A stretch of DNA of 64,000 nt from Dasypus novemcinctus (GCF_030445035.2 NC_080673.1:199886216-199950215); one strand, 5' to 3'; counted from the first letter of the stretch, positions 1 to 11,252 are shown. Notes: a model not told the origin generated them from the sequence alone. Program-made: numbers and translations.

Positions 1-240
1 CTGTCTGAAAAACCTTTAATTTGGTGGAATGGTCCACTGACCAATGAATGGTCAACAGGGAAGCTGTTAACTTGGGGATGAGGGTATGCTTGTGTTTCCC
101 CAGGAGACAGAGAACATCCTGTGTGGGTACTAGCTCATCAAATAAAACCATATCATGAACGCCGAAAGACGAAGAAAGTTCCTGTGGGACCCAGAACCTC
201 TGGTCATGCAGATGGAGAGATTGAGGCTGGAAACCACATG
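1..240 (+). pseudogene. ERV integrase C-terminal remnant
   Basis: Reading from base 1 gives an integrase C-terminal pattern: a WWNGPL-like stretch, then TGKLLTWG, a stop at about 78-81, and on into ACVSPGD, WVLAHQIKPYHE and a basic tail. In class II retroviruses this part of integrase forms the DNA-binding SH3-like domain, and its end overlaps the env start. Here the fragment is truncated by the window edge and carries at least one in-frame stop, so it is dead. Its frame runs past the env-like ATG at 155, which supports the pol/env overlap reading. Confidence 0.65.
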
Positions 241-1490
241 GCTGGGTTCCACTTCAAAGATTAGAGCAGATTCACCTCCCACCCGGGAGCAAATTAAACG
301 TCTGAGTGTCAAGAAGCTGAACAACAATCAGAAAAGGAAGAATTGCCAGTTACTGCTCCTAATTTGCTGGTAGATATGCTCACCATAGTAACAGCAACCA
401 TAAGTGTTTTGCCTGTAAGCAACTACTGAAACTAATTATACTTACTAGGGTATATATTCCTAACCCCCCTTTCCTATGTCCCATACCTTGGATGGAAACC
501 CATCCTGAGATTTATATTAGTGATTCTTCCTGGGTCCCTGGGCCAGAAAACTACCACTTGCCATTACGTCCACGAGAGGAGGGCACTAATTTTAATGGGA
601 CCCTAGGATTCATCAAGCTACCCTTATTTGTTGGCCCTGCTGACAGGTGTCTAAATTTAACATGTCAAGCATGGCGGTCAGTCACCCCTAAACATGGAAA
701 TATTTCTAGAGCTCAATTACATCTTATATCAGGGTTGAATTTTTAACATAAACATTATAATAATACTGGCCTCAACCCTCCAGACAACCCTCCAGACAAA
801 CCCAATTTAGGTTTGATAAGATACGTAGATATCCTTCTCGTAGGAAGTCACAAAGTGAACCCCTTTATTGGGAAGATTGTCGGGGGTCTAGTAGTGTACT
901 GCTAATTAATGGTTCCCATGGACGTAACTGACTGGTCCCCTAAGGGGTACCCAATTCAGAACTGCAGTATGAATGAGACCTGTTCTACTTATGAAGCACT
1001 GAGTTGGAAGGTGTGTAAACATAATTTTACTATGTTATTATAACTTCTGCAAAACACCCCATTATCTGTCATGGGATGGGGATGGTCCCACCTTTTTCCA
1101 GTATTAGGTCATGGACCAGCTCAAGTAACATTATGGAAAATTCCCTTCAGTGTAGTGTCCATTCACATATGGGAAGGCCACTATCAATATTCCAATAATT
1201 ATGCTTTATCATTTACACTTCTGACAATTTCTCTTTCCATATTCAGTCCTGTGTCCACAATATATATGTTTTCATGACTGGAAGCTTTTAGCTAAATCAG
1301 ACAAACCGAGAAGTCCAGTGTGAAGATAATTCATGTAAATTATATACTTGCCTTAATTCATCTTTATTCAATAGTAATCATAGCTATGTTATTCTTAGAC
1401 GGCAGCTAGGCATTTGGATACCAGTTAATCAAACTCAACCTTGGTAAGCTTTGCCTGATATGCATGCTTTGTTATTAGTCTTATAAAAAG
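155..1490 (+). pseudogene. ERV env remnant, leader and surface-subunit part
   Basis: An ATG at 155 opens a 72-codon basic segment resembling the arginine-rich env leader of HML-type elements. A second open piece at 492-746 carries a DSSWVPGP-type motif and an EEGT stretch, features of betaretroviral surface glycoproteins. Beyond 746 the homology is carried only in short pieces with many stops; 1380-1450 gives a WIPVNQ-like motif expected close to the SU/TM boundary. The product would have been the receptor-binding glycoprotein, but the gene is destroyed by multiple stops and frameshifts. Env identity is fairly secure; exact limits are not. Confidence 0.65.
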
Positions 1491-2055
1491 TGGTTAAGCA
1501 CACAAAAAGATTTATTTATTTAGCAGCTATTATGGGCATTATTTCCCTTACTACAGTAGCTGCTGTTTCTGGAGTGACTTTACATCAAAGTGTCCAAACT
1601 ACAGAATTTGTCCAAGCCTAACATCATAATGCAAGTCTGCCTTGGTGAAGTCAAATCAAAATCAATTCTAGGTTAGTAGATTTGGAAAATGCCATACTAC
1701 TCCTTGGAGAGGAGTTACAAAATGTAAATATGCAATTGAAATTAAAATGTGATTAGAATGTTTCTAACTTCTGTGTAACCCCACATGTTTATAATAATAG
1801 TCATCTCTTGTGGGGAAAAATAAAACGCCACTTACTCAGACATCAAGACAACTTGAGCTTAGATATTTACCAATTGCAAGCTGATATAATGAGTATTCAA
1901 AATGCTGATTTGTAATTGTTACCTATTTTTTGAATGATGGCTAGAATTGCTGATGGACTATAGTCACTAAACCTTATGGCTTGGGTGAGAGGTTGGGGAG
2001 GAGGTATTCTAGGAGGAATGTTGCTTATTTGTCTCTGTTTCTTTTGTGCTTAGGA
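1491..2055 (+). pseudogene. ERV env remnant, transmembrane-subunit part
   Basis: The frame opening near 1500 reads a hydrophobic, alanine- and threonine-rich fusion-peptide-like stretch (about 1523-1580), then a heptad-like region ending in a stop near 1620. Further pieces read LVDLENAILLLGEELQNVN, a cysteine-bearing loop near 1745-1780, and an LSLDIYQLQADIMSIQNADL helix-like stretch (about 1855-1915). A glycine-rich hydrophobic membrane span follows at about 1990-2050 and ends in a stop. The order fusion peptide, helix, disulphide loop, helix, anchor is that of a retroviral TM subunit. At least five in-frame stops interrupt it, so it cannot make a working protein. Confidence 0.7.
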
Positions 2056-2130
2056 CTCAGATACAGGTCAGTTATTTCTAAGAGACCAGACATTGAAGAA
2101 AGTAGTATATTTAAGTATGCCTATCAAAAA

Positions 2131-4169
2131 AAAAAAAAATTTACTTCTAAGGAGGACTAGCTCATTTGAGTCCAAGGTAAAATATTCTCATTCACCTGAA
2201 TAGTTCACCTATGTAAAACTGGTCTTCTGTTTAAGTCTTGTTAATTAATCTATTTAAACCAGATTCCTGTACAACTGATTTGTTCTATGAAAAGCTTTGT
2301 TGTAGGTCATTCTGAAGGTCCCAGACCCTCCTAAGTGGAGATAGCCATACCACAAACATGGTCCATTAGACTTTTTCAAGTCAAATGACCACACAGCCTT
2401 TTGAGGCCTCCTGGGCTTCACAGTAGATAGTGTAATTACTGATTTTGAGTGCAATTACTGATTTTGAATAAGCAGATGTAAGACTGAACATTGAATTTGT
2501 ACCTGAAATGATATGTTCCTGCTCTGAATGAAATCTTTCCTACCATTCCTTAGAATATTCCTTAAGTTCTGGATCCTGCAACTACAACATGTCCCACTTG
2601 CTCACCTCTACTCCCATTTGGGTTGATTTGTGCATACCCTCCTGGGATCTGATGACATTGATGTCAACCTACATACCCATGTGGACCAGCCCTTCATGTT
2701 GGATCTTCCTGAGCCAGATAAGAAGCCCAACACCTTGGCCAAGGATATGAGAAGTCTACCACCTTTCCCTGTGTCATGGCTCACCACTGGGAAGGAAGTA
2801 ACTTTCCCAACCTAGCCTATTTCAGGAACATCATGGAGAGGAACCCCAGAGCCCACATCCAGACACCTAAGCCTCTCTCCACATGTCCCAGGAAGCCAAG
2901 CTGGCTCATTTCAACAAGGTCACTCCAACTCCCTGACAACAAATGGGCCAGTCATGAAAGTCTCCAACAGCCCTACTCAAGGAGAATGATACTATTAATG
3001 AGAAAAATACCCTATTAAGAGAAATACACTGATTCCTACAACTTTTTTGAAGTTTCTATTTAAACACCATGAAAACAGATTCTGTTGGCTGTGGGTTCTT
3101 CAGGCATGTGCCATGTGACACATTCAAGAGCACAGCCAGAGGCACAGGAAAGCCACTCCTCTGCCCACATTTCTACCCTAGTAGTGATTCTTTCCCAGTC
3201 ACTGTGCAAAGTTGGACCATCTGCCTGAGGGTCCATGAATCAGAAAGTAACTGCCCTGCTGTTCCAACTGCCTTCTCTGCAACAGAGACTTGCCCATTCG
3301 TGATCTCATCAGGAACATGCTGACCTGGCCCGTGTCCTACTGGAGTCCTGAGGGTCCTTCCTCTAGACCCAGAGCCCTTGTGGTCCCACATGACCCTCTG
3401 CCAACCCACTAGTAACACTTTCCATCCTGTGAAACCACAGCTCCCATGTCCAGAAAAATACTAGGGTCCCTGCTTTAGTTGCCTTACTCTGCTGCTGCCC
3501 ACTACACCTCAGCAGGCCCCATCTACCACTACCCCTGCCAGTAGGTGAAATATGAATTCTTTTGTACATTGTTTGTTCCACTCAGGCCTGAAGCTCTCCA
3601 GACCTGCCCCTCACCTCCCAGCAGCACTCTGGAGCAGAAGACCTTGAGTGCCAATCACTCTGAATACCTCACCTCCCCAGCATCCATCCTTCCAGAATAG
3701 ACACCCCTCCAAAGGCCAGATACTGCCTGGAACTAGCAAGTTTCTTCCCTGAGCTGGGTCTCAGAAAATCACAGCATATAACACTCTATATCTTGAGAGT
3801 CTGGCTGGGCCCTCTTGGCCAGTCCTGCAGGAGCCTCAGGCTTGTGCTGACATGGGCCAGGAACCAGCCCACTACCTAATCTGGATCAGGGAGCACCAGA
3901 GCAGAGATCCCCAAAAGGGTCCCACCAAGGTCATCCCTAAGCAGCTAGAAGAGCTGGAAACACTGTTTACAAGCAGCAAGACATTCTCCATGAGACATTC
4001 CCATCTCTGGAGAGACCCATGGTGCCTTCTGGGGAGGTTGGGAATGCTTTTCCTTTACACAAAGGTTCCTAGTCATCCAGGTAAGCAGGACTTGGAAGAA
4101 GCCCTCCCTGGATCCCCAGCATGTGGAGTGGCACTAGAAACCAAGGCCTGATATGACATCCCTGATTAG
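2131..4169. other. Unassigned sequence between ERV and tandem array
   Basis: I recognise no gene, SINE or LINE here. Short open frames exist (2630-2815, 2776-3018, 3069-3323, 3852-4151) but none has a recognisable domain, a convincing start context or conservation I can judge. 2580-3060 and 3060-4140 are moderately GC-rich with no strong polyA run. The left end could contain the 3' LTR of the ERV, but I could not fix its borders. Unlike the rest of the window, I did not find clear second copies of this stretch in the array. Confidence 0.4.
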
Positions 4170-6745
4170 AAGGTTTTCATACCAGCTGGGCATATCTTAA
4201 CATAACAGGCATCCCCTTCTATGCAATTTCCCAAAGGCTACTCTGCAAATGCAGGAATTATTCTGGAAGAGTGTACTCACAGATTCGGCAGGGATTGGCA
4301 AATAAGCAGTACCCTATAGAAAGGCCTAGTAAGCAGCTCCTTGGAGAATCTCTCATCTGCATGAGGAGCACATGGTCAGGACTGAGAAGGACAACCCATT
4401 GTTACTAGTTCCAGGCTCAAGAGAACAAGTATCACACACTGAGAACCTTCCCCAATTCTGCATGACCAGTCTATGTAGGCACAATGTTCCTTCAGATTAG
4501 TACATACTCACACAGATATTATCTTACTCAATAACTCTGACAGGAAGGAAAGCCTGTTTCTCATGAGCTTTGAACTTATGGCACATTCCACTTCTCCTTA
4601 TTGGCCAGTGTCTGAGATTGATCTATTAAGGTCTTTTGACCACGACAACTTGGTACAACAGACAACTCTCTCTGGGCATATTGGGGAAGACAAAGGGATC
4701 AAAGATGCTGGTCTAAGCTTTCCTGAGATAAATAAATTCTAAAAACAATCTTTCATTTTACTAATGACCAGACATAAAAGCCACAACTAAATTATAATCC
4801 AAACTGAATCTTACCACCCACCTAGCATCAGTGCAGTCAAATTTAAATGTATTTTAAAAAATCCAGACAGCTTGTTGAACAGACTACAAAGTCTCACTAC
4901 CACGCCTTCAAAGTTGGAATCGAGGGGTTTCGGGTGAGCCCCAGAAATTTATATTTAAATGTCACAATGATATTTGAGGCTGCAAGTTGGGACCATACAT
5001 TGAAAACCACTGCATTTTATCATGGCAGCCTACTTTGTAATGGATAACTAAGAAGGCTAGATATGAGGGATGCAAAGTTTTATGAAGGCAGTATTATATT
5101 CTCAAATATTCAAGTACAAGTACTGAAGGAAAATTACTCTAAATTCTTATACTTCCGAAGATGCAAAGCCATTAGACAAGGAAAGTAACTTGGGTGTTAA
5201 GGACCTCAGTAACATGGCCATGGCTTATATCTCCAGCTCAGTATCTTATCAATAGTTTCTCTCATTCTCGATTCATATCATGGTAATATTATTCCTAATT
5301 TTGCAATAAATTACAGGATCCAGGTCAGAACCTACATGGTAATAACCACAACTACCACACCAACACATAAGGGACATTATCAGATCCAAATGTCACTCGA
5401 ATTCAGGCAGTAGTACAAAATACTCTCAGAGGTGTCAGATCTTCTCTCCATATCTGATGTTCAAAGCTCCATGATATACATTAGGTTTTCTTCCTCTTTC
5501 CTCCTGTGGAGCCAACTGCCCCAGACACCACAGAGAGTAACAAAGTGTGCCCTGAACTGGTTGCAGTGAAATCCTGGAACTGAAATTTCTGACAAACATC
5601 TTGTCAGGAAGCCTTCTTGGCAGGCTCTGGGCAACATAAGACATTGAGTGGAAAATAAAGAACCCTGAAAAAGATTTAACATACTGCCCATACTACATTA
5701 TACAAATTTAAAACATCCTTAAAAGGTCCATGATATATGTTTATAGAACAGGAAGATGAAAATTCTGAGATTCTACCCAATAGTCGTACATATAAAATCC
5801 CCACAAAGAAGAAAATCCCTCTTCTGATTAGGCAATGCCATACTATACAATTCGGTATAGAAGGAAAACCCACACTTAGCTTAGAGATGTCTGCACTACA
5901 ACTCAGGACCACCATCAATGGCTTAAAGTCTGGCAGGCAGAAGATGTCTACAAAAGGGTCTCATTTTTCAGAGATAGCAATGATGTCATCATACACTAAT
6001 TCTGTAGCCAGTAGAGAATTAAGTACACAGGAAATTGGAATAATCACATGGGGGTAGACATCACATGTAATGGAAGAACAGCATAATCAAGGTAAAACAA
6101 ACAAGAAATCAGAAAAAAGGCTAGGAATTGGAGATGAAGTAACAAAGTGTCTCAAACTGACATGGGAAAATAGTCAATAAAAGGGCACTAAGTTATAGAA
6201 TTAGCTACCTAATAAAAATGGGGACCTGTGGAAAAGATGAGTTCCCAGTTCTAAATCCAAAAGTATCTCAAGGCAGATCTGCCAAGGGGAGAGGTATCTG
6301 CTAAGTACAGATCAACCTATGAATCAAAGCATTAAATGCCCAGAATTCACTATCATTTTATCCCTGAGGATTCATAAGTGGGGAGACATTCTGCTCCTTT
6401 TCGAAGTCCAAAATTATACCCATGTTCATCTTCTTTTCCTGGCCTTCACAAATAAGGGAGGTAGGTAAACCAAGAAAAAAAAAGAGCAGCAAATATCAGG
6501 GTGGTTTCACAAACCCAGAACATCCAGATTGACCCCAGACCCCCCTTCATGGTCAAGAGGGAGAGCCCAATCCAACCCACAGTGGGAAAAAAATTAAATT
6601 TTTAAAAACCACTTTTCCATTCCTACCTGTCACTAAGTTAATCTCCCCTATGGTAGTTTGAGTATTTTATGGACCCCATAAAATATCATGTCCTCAGAGC
6701 TAATCCCTTCCTGTGGGTATGAGCCTATTACACGGAAAACCTTTT

Positions 6746-7122
6746 ATTTTATTTTTTTTTCTTTTCTTTTGCCTTTTTTTTTTCCAAAGATACACAGATC
6801 ACAGAAATGTTACACCAAAAAATATAAGAGGTTCCCATGTAACCCACACCCCACCCCACCCCACACCTCCCACATCAACAAACCCCTTCATCTTCGTGGC
6901 ATATTCATTGCATTTGGTGAACACATTTTGGAGCACTGCAGCACCACATAGATTATAGTTTACATTGTAGTTTATACTCTCCCCGGTCCATTCAGTGGAT
7001 TATGGTAGGATATAAAATGTCCTACAACTGTCCCTGCAATATCATTCAGGACAACTCCAAGTCCCAAAAATGCCCCCATATCATACCTCTTCTTCCCTCT
7101 CCCTACCCTCAGCAACTCACAT
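6746..7122 (-). mobile_element. L1-type 3' end fragment
   Basis: The sequence reads as the reverse complement of an L1-like 3' end: a T-rich left end (polyA on the minus strand), a C-rich tract, then the catttggtgaa and caatatcattcagga words found in the other copies at 9125, 21259, 26614, 33176 and 56700. It lies between ggaaaacctttt (6734-6745) and gggagacctttt (7123-7134), a 12-bp duplication with two differences, inside the 5' LTR. Confidence 0.75.
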
Positions 7123-7364
7123 GGGAGACCTTTTGATTAGGCTACTTCAATAGGGCATGGCCCAAGAAGGGTCCTAATCCTCTTATTAGGGTCCTTTATA
7201 AATGGAATGACTATAGAGAGACACAGAAAACTACAGGAGCTTGGAGAGGAACCCACAGAAGCTGAGAGAAAAGGCTACTTCTGGAATAGCTAGAAGCGAA
7301 AACAATTGAGCCCAGAGAAGGTGAGACTGGCAGATGCTACCATGTGCCTTAAAATGTGGCAAGA

Positions 7365-7743
7365 GGGAAACGGACTTTGGCCCAGTGGTTAGGGCGTCCG
7401 TCTACCACATGGGAGGTCCGCGGTTCAAACCCCGGACATCCTTGACCCGTGTGGAGCTGGCCATGAGCAGTGCTAATGCGTGCAAGGAGTGCCGTGCCAC
7501 ACAGGGGTGTCCCCCGCGTAGGGGAGCCCCACGCGCAAGGAGTGCGCCCATAAGGAGAGCCGCCCAGCGTGAAAGAAAGTGCAGCCTGCCCAGGAATGGC
7601 GCCGCCCACACTTCCCGTGCCGCTGACGACAACAGAAGCCGACAAAGAAACAAGACGCAGCAAATAGACACAGAGAACAGACAACCAGGGGAGGGGGGGA
7701 AATTAAATAAATAAATAAATCTTTAAAAAAAAAAAAAAAAAAA
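7365..7743 (+). mobile_element. DAS-type tRNA-derived SINE
   Basis: This is a full-length armadillo SINE. The head is tRNA-like with an A-box-like tggcccagtggttaggg and a B-box ggttcaaac near 7421. A GC-rich body follows, then gcagcaaatagacacag and an A-rich tail (7721-7747). A perfect 14-bp duplication aaaatgtggcaaga flanks it (7351-7364 and 7744-7757). It sits in the 5' LTR of the MaLR-like provirus and is therefore younger. Long open frames across it on both strands are simply SINE sequence. Confidence 0.93.
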
Positions 7744-8609
7744 AAAATGTGGCAAGAAGTCCAGGATCACCACAGTCAGTCTTCAGGGAGAAAGTGTAAC
7801 CTGATGCCTTGATTTGGACACTTATCAGCCTTGGGACTATAAGCTTGCAAGCCAATAAACCCTCATTGTAAAACCCAACCCATTTCTGGTATATTGCTTT
7901 CAGCAGCTTTTAGCAAACTAAAACAAATTTTGGTGCCATTAGAGTGGGGTGCTATGATTGCACATACCAAAATTTCTAAAAAGGCTTTTAAATCGATTAA
8001 GGGTTAGATTTTTGGCATATTTGTGAAATGCTTGCTATAAAAGGCCTGAATTGCTTTGAAGAGACTGCTGGTAGAAATTTGGATGCCTAAGATATTTCCC
8101 ACAAAGTCTTAGACCAGGGGTTTTAACAAAGGGTCCATGAGCTTGCATTGAAATTTAAAAAAACAACATTATTCTCGTGGGAACATGTTGGTGCAGGTGT
8201 GATATATTTATTAAATAACAGAGTATAGCTGGACTATTCCCCGTAGAATAGTGCCACATGTGAGGATTTAACTGAACTTGGAACCAGCCAGCCATTTCAG
8301 TGCAAGTCAGGATTGGAAATGCAGTTATCCAGGAAGGATCAGTGGAAAGCCTCCCTGTCTGATGGTTTGGACCCCTATGTCCTGCATGCAAAACCAAGTT
8401 TTGTGAGATCGGTATCAACTGAACCACTGTCAGCCTAGACTAAAGTGGCCAGATTGAAGGAAAAAAGGACTTCAAAGAAGAACCATGGAAGGCTGAGGTG
8501 GGAACTGAAGGCACTTTCCCAGGCAAGGAGAATAGTCCCATCAATCTTTGTGGAAAAGGTGAGTATGCCCCGGCAGTTGAAGAGGCAGACCTTCTGCCCC
8601 ATTGTTCAG

Positions 8610-8785
8610 GAAGAGTACTGCCACCCCAGGCTTCAGAGAGGGTGGGGCTCATTCCCTGGGGATTTGGGAGAGTTTGACCACCACCCCACTTTTCTAAGGG
8701 GGTTGGGTTGGGATATGTGCCCCAGAGATTTGGGAGAGTCTGGCTGTCACCCCAGTGTTCTCAGAGGGTGGAGCCCAGAGATTGA
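8610..8785 (+). repeat. Three-copy 58-66 bp minisatellite in MaLR internal region
   Basis: Copies begin near 8610, 8668 and 8734 and share a gagagt start, ccaccccag or close variants, a gggtgggg block and gatttgggagag. Spacings are about 58 and 66 bases. The repeat explains the repetitive glycine/histidine-rich translation of the open frame there. Confidence 0.7.
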
Positions 8786-9124
8786 CCACACCCTGTTGCT
8801 TGATGAGGATGGAGCTGAGTGCATAGCCACTGGGCAAGCCCTTGGAAAGGGTGGGGCTTCCATTCCGTCAGGACCTGAGAAGAAACCATGGCTCCACAGA
8901 CAGCTCTCAGACCTTGAAATCTAATGGAATATGCCCTACAGGTTTTCAGAATTGTTTGGGACCCATGCTTTCCTGCCATCTCTCCCAATGGCAATGGGAA
9001 CATATATCCTAGCACTGTTCTTCCTTTGTATATTGGATACAGTAACTTGTTTTGTAAGTTTCACAGGTCCATAGCCTGAGGGGAATTTTGTCCCAGGACA
9101 GACCATGCTTATGTCAGATTTTTT

Positions 9125-10640
9125 TAGCAAATTTTTTTGTCTTTTTTTTTTAAGATATGTAGATCACACAAAACGGTACATTAAAAAATATAAGAGGTTC
9201 CCATATACCCCACCCCCCAACCACCCCCCCCCAAGTGCTCCCACATCAACAACCTCTTTCATCATTGTGGGACATTCATTGCATTTGGTGAATACATTTT
9301 GGAGAACTGCTGCAACACATGAATTATAGTTTACATTGTAATTTACACTCTCCCCCAGTCCATTCAGTGGGTTATGGCAGGATATACAATGTCCTACATC
9401 TGTCCTGCAATATCATTCAGGACAACACCAACTCCCAAAAATGCCCCTATATCAACACCTCTTCTTCCCTCTCCTTGCCCTCAGCAACTCCCATGGAAAC
9501 TGTCTCTACATCAATGATACAATTTTTTCCATTGCTAGAGTCACAATAGTTCCATAGCAGAATACCAGTAAGTCCTCTGTAATCCATATTTTATTCCTCC
9601 ATCCTGTAGACCCTGGGATGGCGATGTCAATTCCACTTCTAAATTGGGAGGGGGCTTAGATCCCACATGGCTGATGGATATGATTCTCCTGCTTGCAGTT
9701 GTAGACTTTCTCAGTTCCCTGGTGTGGTGGTTGATCATCCTCACCTCCCTGTTAGCTGACCAGGGTAAGACCAATGAACCAGAGAGTAGGTGCTGCAACT
9801 CCACTGAAGCTCAGGGCACAGCTAGTACATGGACAGTCCAGAGATTCAAGTCTCCTGAGTATACACAAACCCCAGTGCCAACCACAGGTTCAGTAAAAGT
9901 GACAGAAGAGGCATGTGTAGAGAGATCACATCTGAGTCCAACTATCACACTCAGGAGCACAAATTCCAAAGTAAGGCCCACTAACAAGGCACTGAACTCG
10001 AGCCATCTGCCATGATCTAGAACCTGTGTGTCTCTGTAGCCCTCAGGAGCACTAGTACCTAGCATTGTATCTACTTTGGCTATCTCTGGGATTCTGCTGA
10101 GACATGCATAAGCGTGACCGCTCTGATGACCTCCTGACTTATTTTGAAGTCTCTTAGCCATATAAACTCATTTGTCTTTACCATTTCCCCCTTTTATTCA
10201 AGGTCTTTCTCTAGTTCCAGCTAGTGATTGGTAGTAATCCCTCAGCACAAGGGAGGCTTATCCCTGGGAGTCATGTCCCACACTGGGGTGAAGGTAATGC
10301 ATTTACATGCTGAGTTGGCTTAGAGAGTGGCCACATTTGAGCAACATGGAGGCTCTCAGGAGGTAACTCTTAGGCACCCTGCAGCTCTAGACTTAGTTGG
10401 AATTTCAGGCACACAGGCTCATAAGCATAGTCATCATTATCAAGGGCTCATCATCGGACCATCCTTCTTCACTGGTCTTTACCCTTGCACTTGGGGGATT
10501 GTTGCTGTTCCACTGGGGAATGTGACAGAGCTCCCCCAGCTAGGAACTCAGCACTCCCTAAGTTGTCATGTGTAACTCTAGCTACAATACCCAGCGAATA
10601 TCTGAACATATTTATATACCCTACATGCATGCCCTAGAGA
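9125..10640 (-). mobile_element. Long L1-type 3' end
   Basis: This is the longest single-orientation copy of this 3' end in the window (about 1.5 kb). It begins with T runs at 9119-9152, the minus-strand polyA tail, followed by the C-rich tract, catttggtgaa, caatatcattcagga, a gcaactccactgaagc word near 9800 and tcccacactgggg near 10276. It serves as the reference for two inverted copies elsewhere. It interrupts the MaLR internal region. The right border near 10640 is approximate and I could not prove a TSD. Subfamily is unnamed; L1 origin is inferred from the polyA end and the inversion behaviour of sister copies. Confidence 0.65.
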
Positions 10641-10751
10641 ACTTTGTGCTTAATACTTTTACTAAAAGGAGTTAAGATTTTGAAATACTGTGATAGAATG
10701 AATGTACTTTGCATATGGAGAGAACATGTCTTTGGGGTGCAGAGGGTAGTG

Positions 10752-11252
10752 CAAGGTAGTTTGAGGCTTTTATGGACCCCAGTAAAGAAAATATCCTTAG
10801 AGCTAATCAATATCTGTGGGTTTAAACCTATGGTGGGTGGGAGATTCATTTAATTAGATTATTTCAGTAAGGTGTGGTCCACAGTGAGCCTTACTTCTCT
10901 TACTGAAGTTTATAAAAGGGGTGAAAATGAAGAAAGACAAAACTACAAGAGCTCAGAAAGGAACCACAGAAGCTGAGAGAGAAAGCCACAGACAGAACAG
11001 CTAGAAGCAGAAAGCAATGGAGCCCAAAGGAGAAGGCAGAGACCAGCAGACACTGCCATGTGCCTTCCCCTTTGACAGGAGTCCAGGATCACTCACAGCT
11101 GGTCTTTGGGGAGAGAATATCACCTGATGCCTTGATTTGGACACTGTTCTCCAGTCTCAGAACCATAAGATTTCAATATAGTCCTCATTGTAAAGGCCAA
11201 CTCATCTGAGGTACATATTATTTTTGGTAGCTTTTATAGCAAACTAAAACAA
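10752..11252 (+). repeat. 3' LTR of MaLR-like provirus
   Basis: This LTR is uninterrupted: caaggtagtttgagg at the left, a ccatgtgcctt word near 11057, a cttgatttggac block near 11132, a short post-signal block and terminal aaactaaaaca. Blocks match the 5' LTR at 6649-7925 in order. It is followed by tcccc, matching the left flank of the 5' LTR. Confidence 0.75.

Larger units (their letters stand above)
1..2130 (+). mobile_element. Class II ERV relic, 3' half (pol end and env)
   Basis: This is an old endogenous retrovirus, cut by the window start. The order is the C-terminus of integrase, then a surface-subunit-like region, then a transmembrane-subunit-like region, all on the plus strand. The env start lies inside the pol tail in another frame, as in betaretroviruses and HML/HERV-K-type elements. 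Stops and frame breaks occur throughout, so nothing can be translated in full. An A-rich run at about 2127-2140 follows env. I could not define a 3' LTR: no clear TG...CA pair, polyA signal context or second LTR copy is visible. The class assignment rests on residue patterns in the env and pol fragments; the subfamily is not determined. Confidence 0.75.
6649..7925 (+). repeat. 5' LTR of MaLR-like provirus, split by two insertions
   Basis: The LTR sequence proper is 6649-6745, 7123-7364 and 7744-7925; the remainder is inserted L1 and SINE. It keeps a catgtgcctt word, a cttgatttggac block, an aataaac polyadenylation-like signal near 7855 and a final aaactaaaaca. The same blocks occur in the same order in the LTR at 10752-11252 and, shortened, at 43363-43585. 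Confidence 0.75.
7926..10751 (+). mobile_element. MaLR-like internal region
   Basis: The retained internal sequence is 7926-9124 and about 10641-10751; the rest is an inserted L1 end. It starts with an attttggtgcc word immediately after the LTR, where MaLR elements have their primer-binding site. A 159-codon open frame (8445-8924) covers the GC-rich part, but it contains an internal tandem repeat and has no recognisable gag, protease or polymerase motif. MaLR internal regions are generally non-coding relics, so I do not call a gene. Confidence 0.6.
6649..11252 (+). mobile_element. MaLR-like provirus with both LTRs and nested insertions
   Basis: Two related LTRs in the same orientation (6649-7925 and 10752-11252) bracket an internal region. 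Each LTR begins near a ggtagtttgag word and ends aaactaaaaca, as MaLR (MST/MLT1-like) LTRs do. Just inside the 5' LTR the sequence attttggtgcc...gtggggtgct resembles the start of MaLR internal sequence. The flanks carry tcccc at 6644-6648 and 11253-11257, a plausible 5-bp TSD with one extra A on the right. Later insertions inside it are an L1 3' end and a DAS SINE in the 5' LTR, and a long L1 3' end in the internal region. The element disrupts array unit 1 between D and E. Confidence 0.75.

Noticed and set aside
7380..7440. tRNA gene
   Set aside because: The A- and B-box-like words are the tRNA-derived head of a SINE, with a SINE body and tail following.
7334..7714. 126-codon plus-strand frame and overlapping minus-strand frames
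   Set aside because: They lie in a full-length DAS SINE with a perfect 14-bp duplication; similar frames appear in every other GC-rich SINE copy.
8445..8924. 159-codon frame as a gene
   Set aside because: Within a MaLR-like internal region, driven by a GC-rich minisatellite, no retroviral or cellular domain visible.
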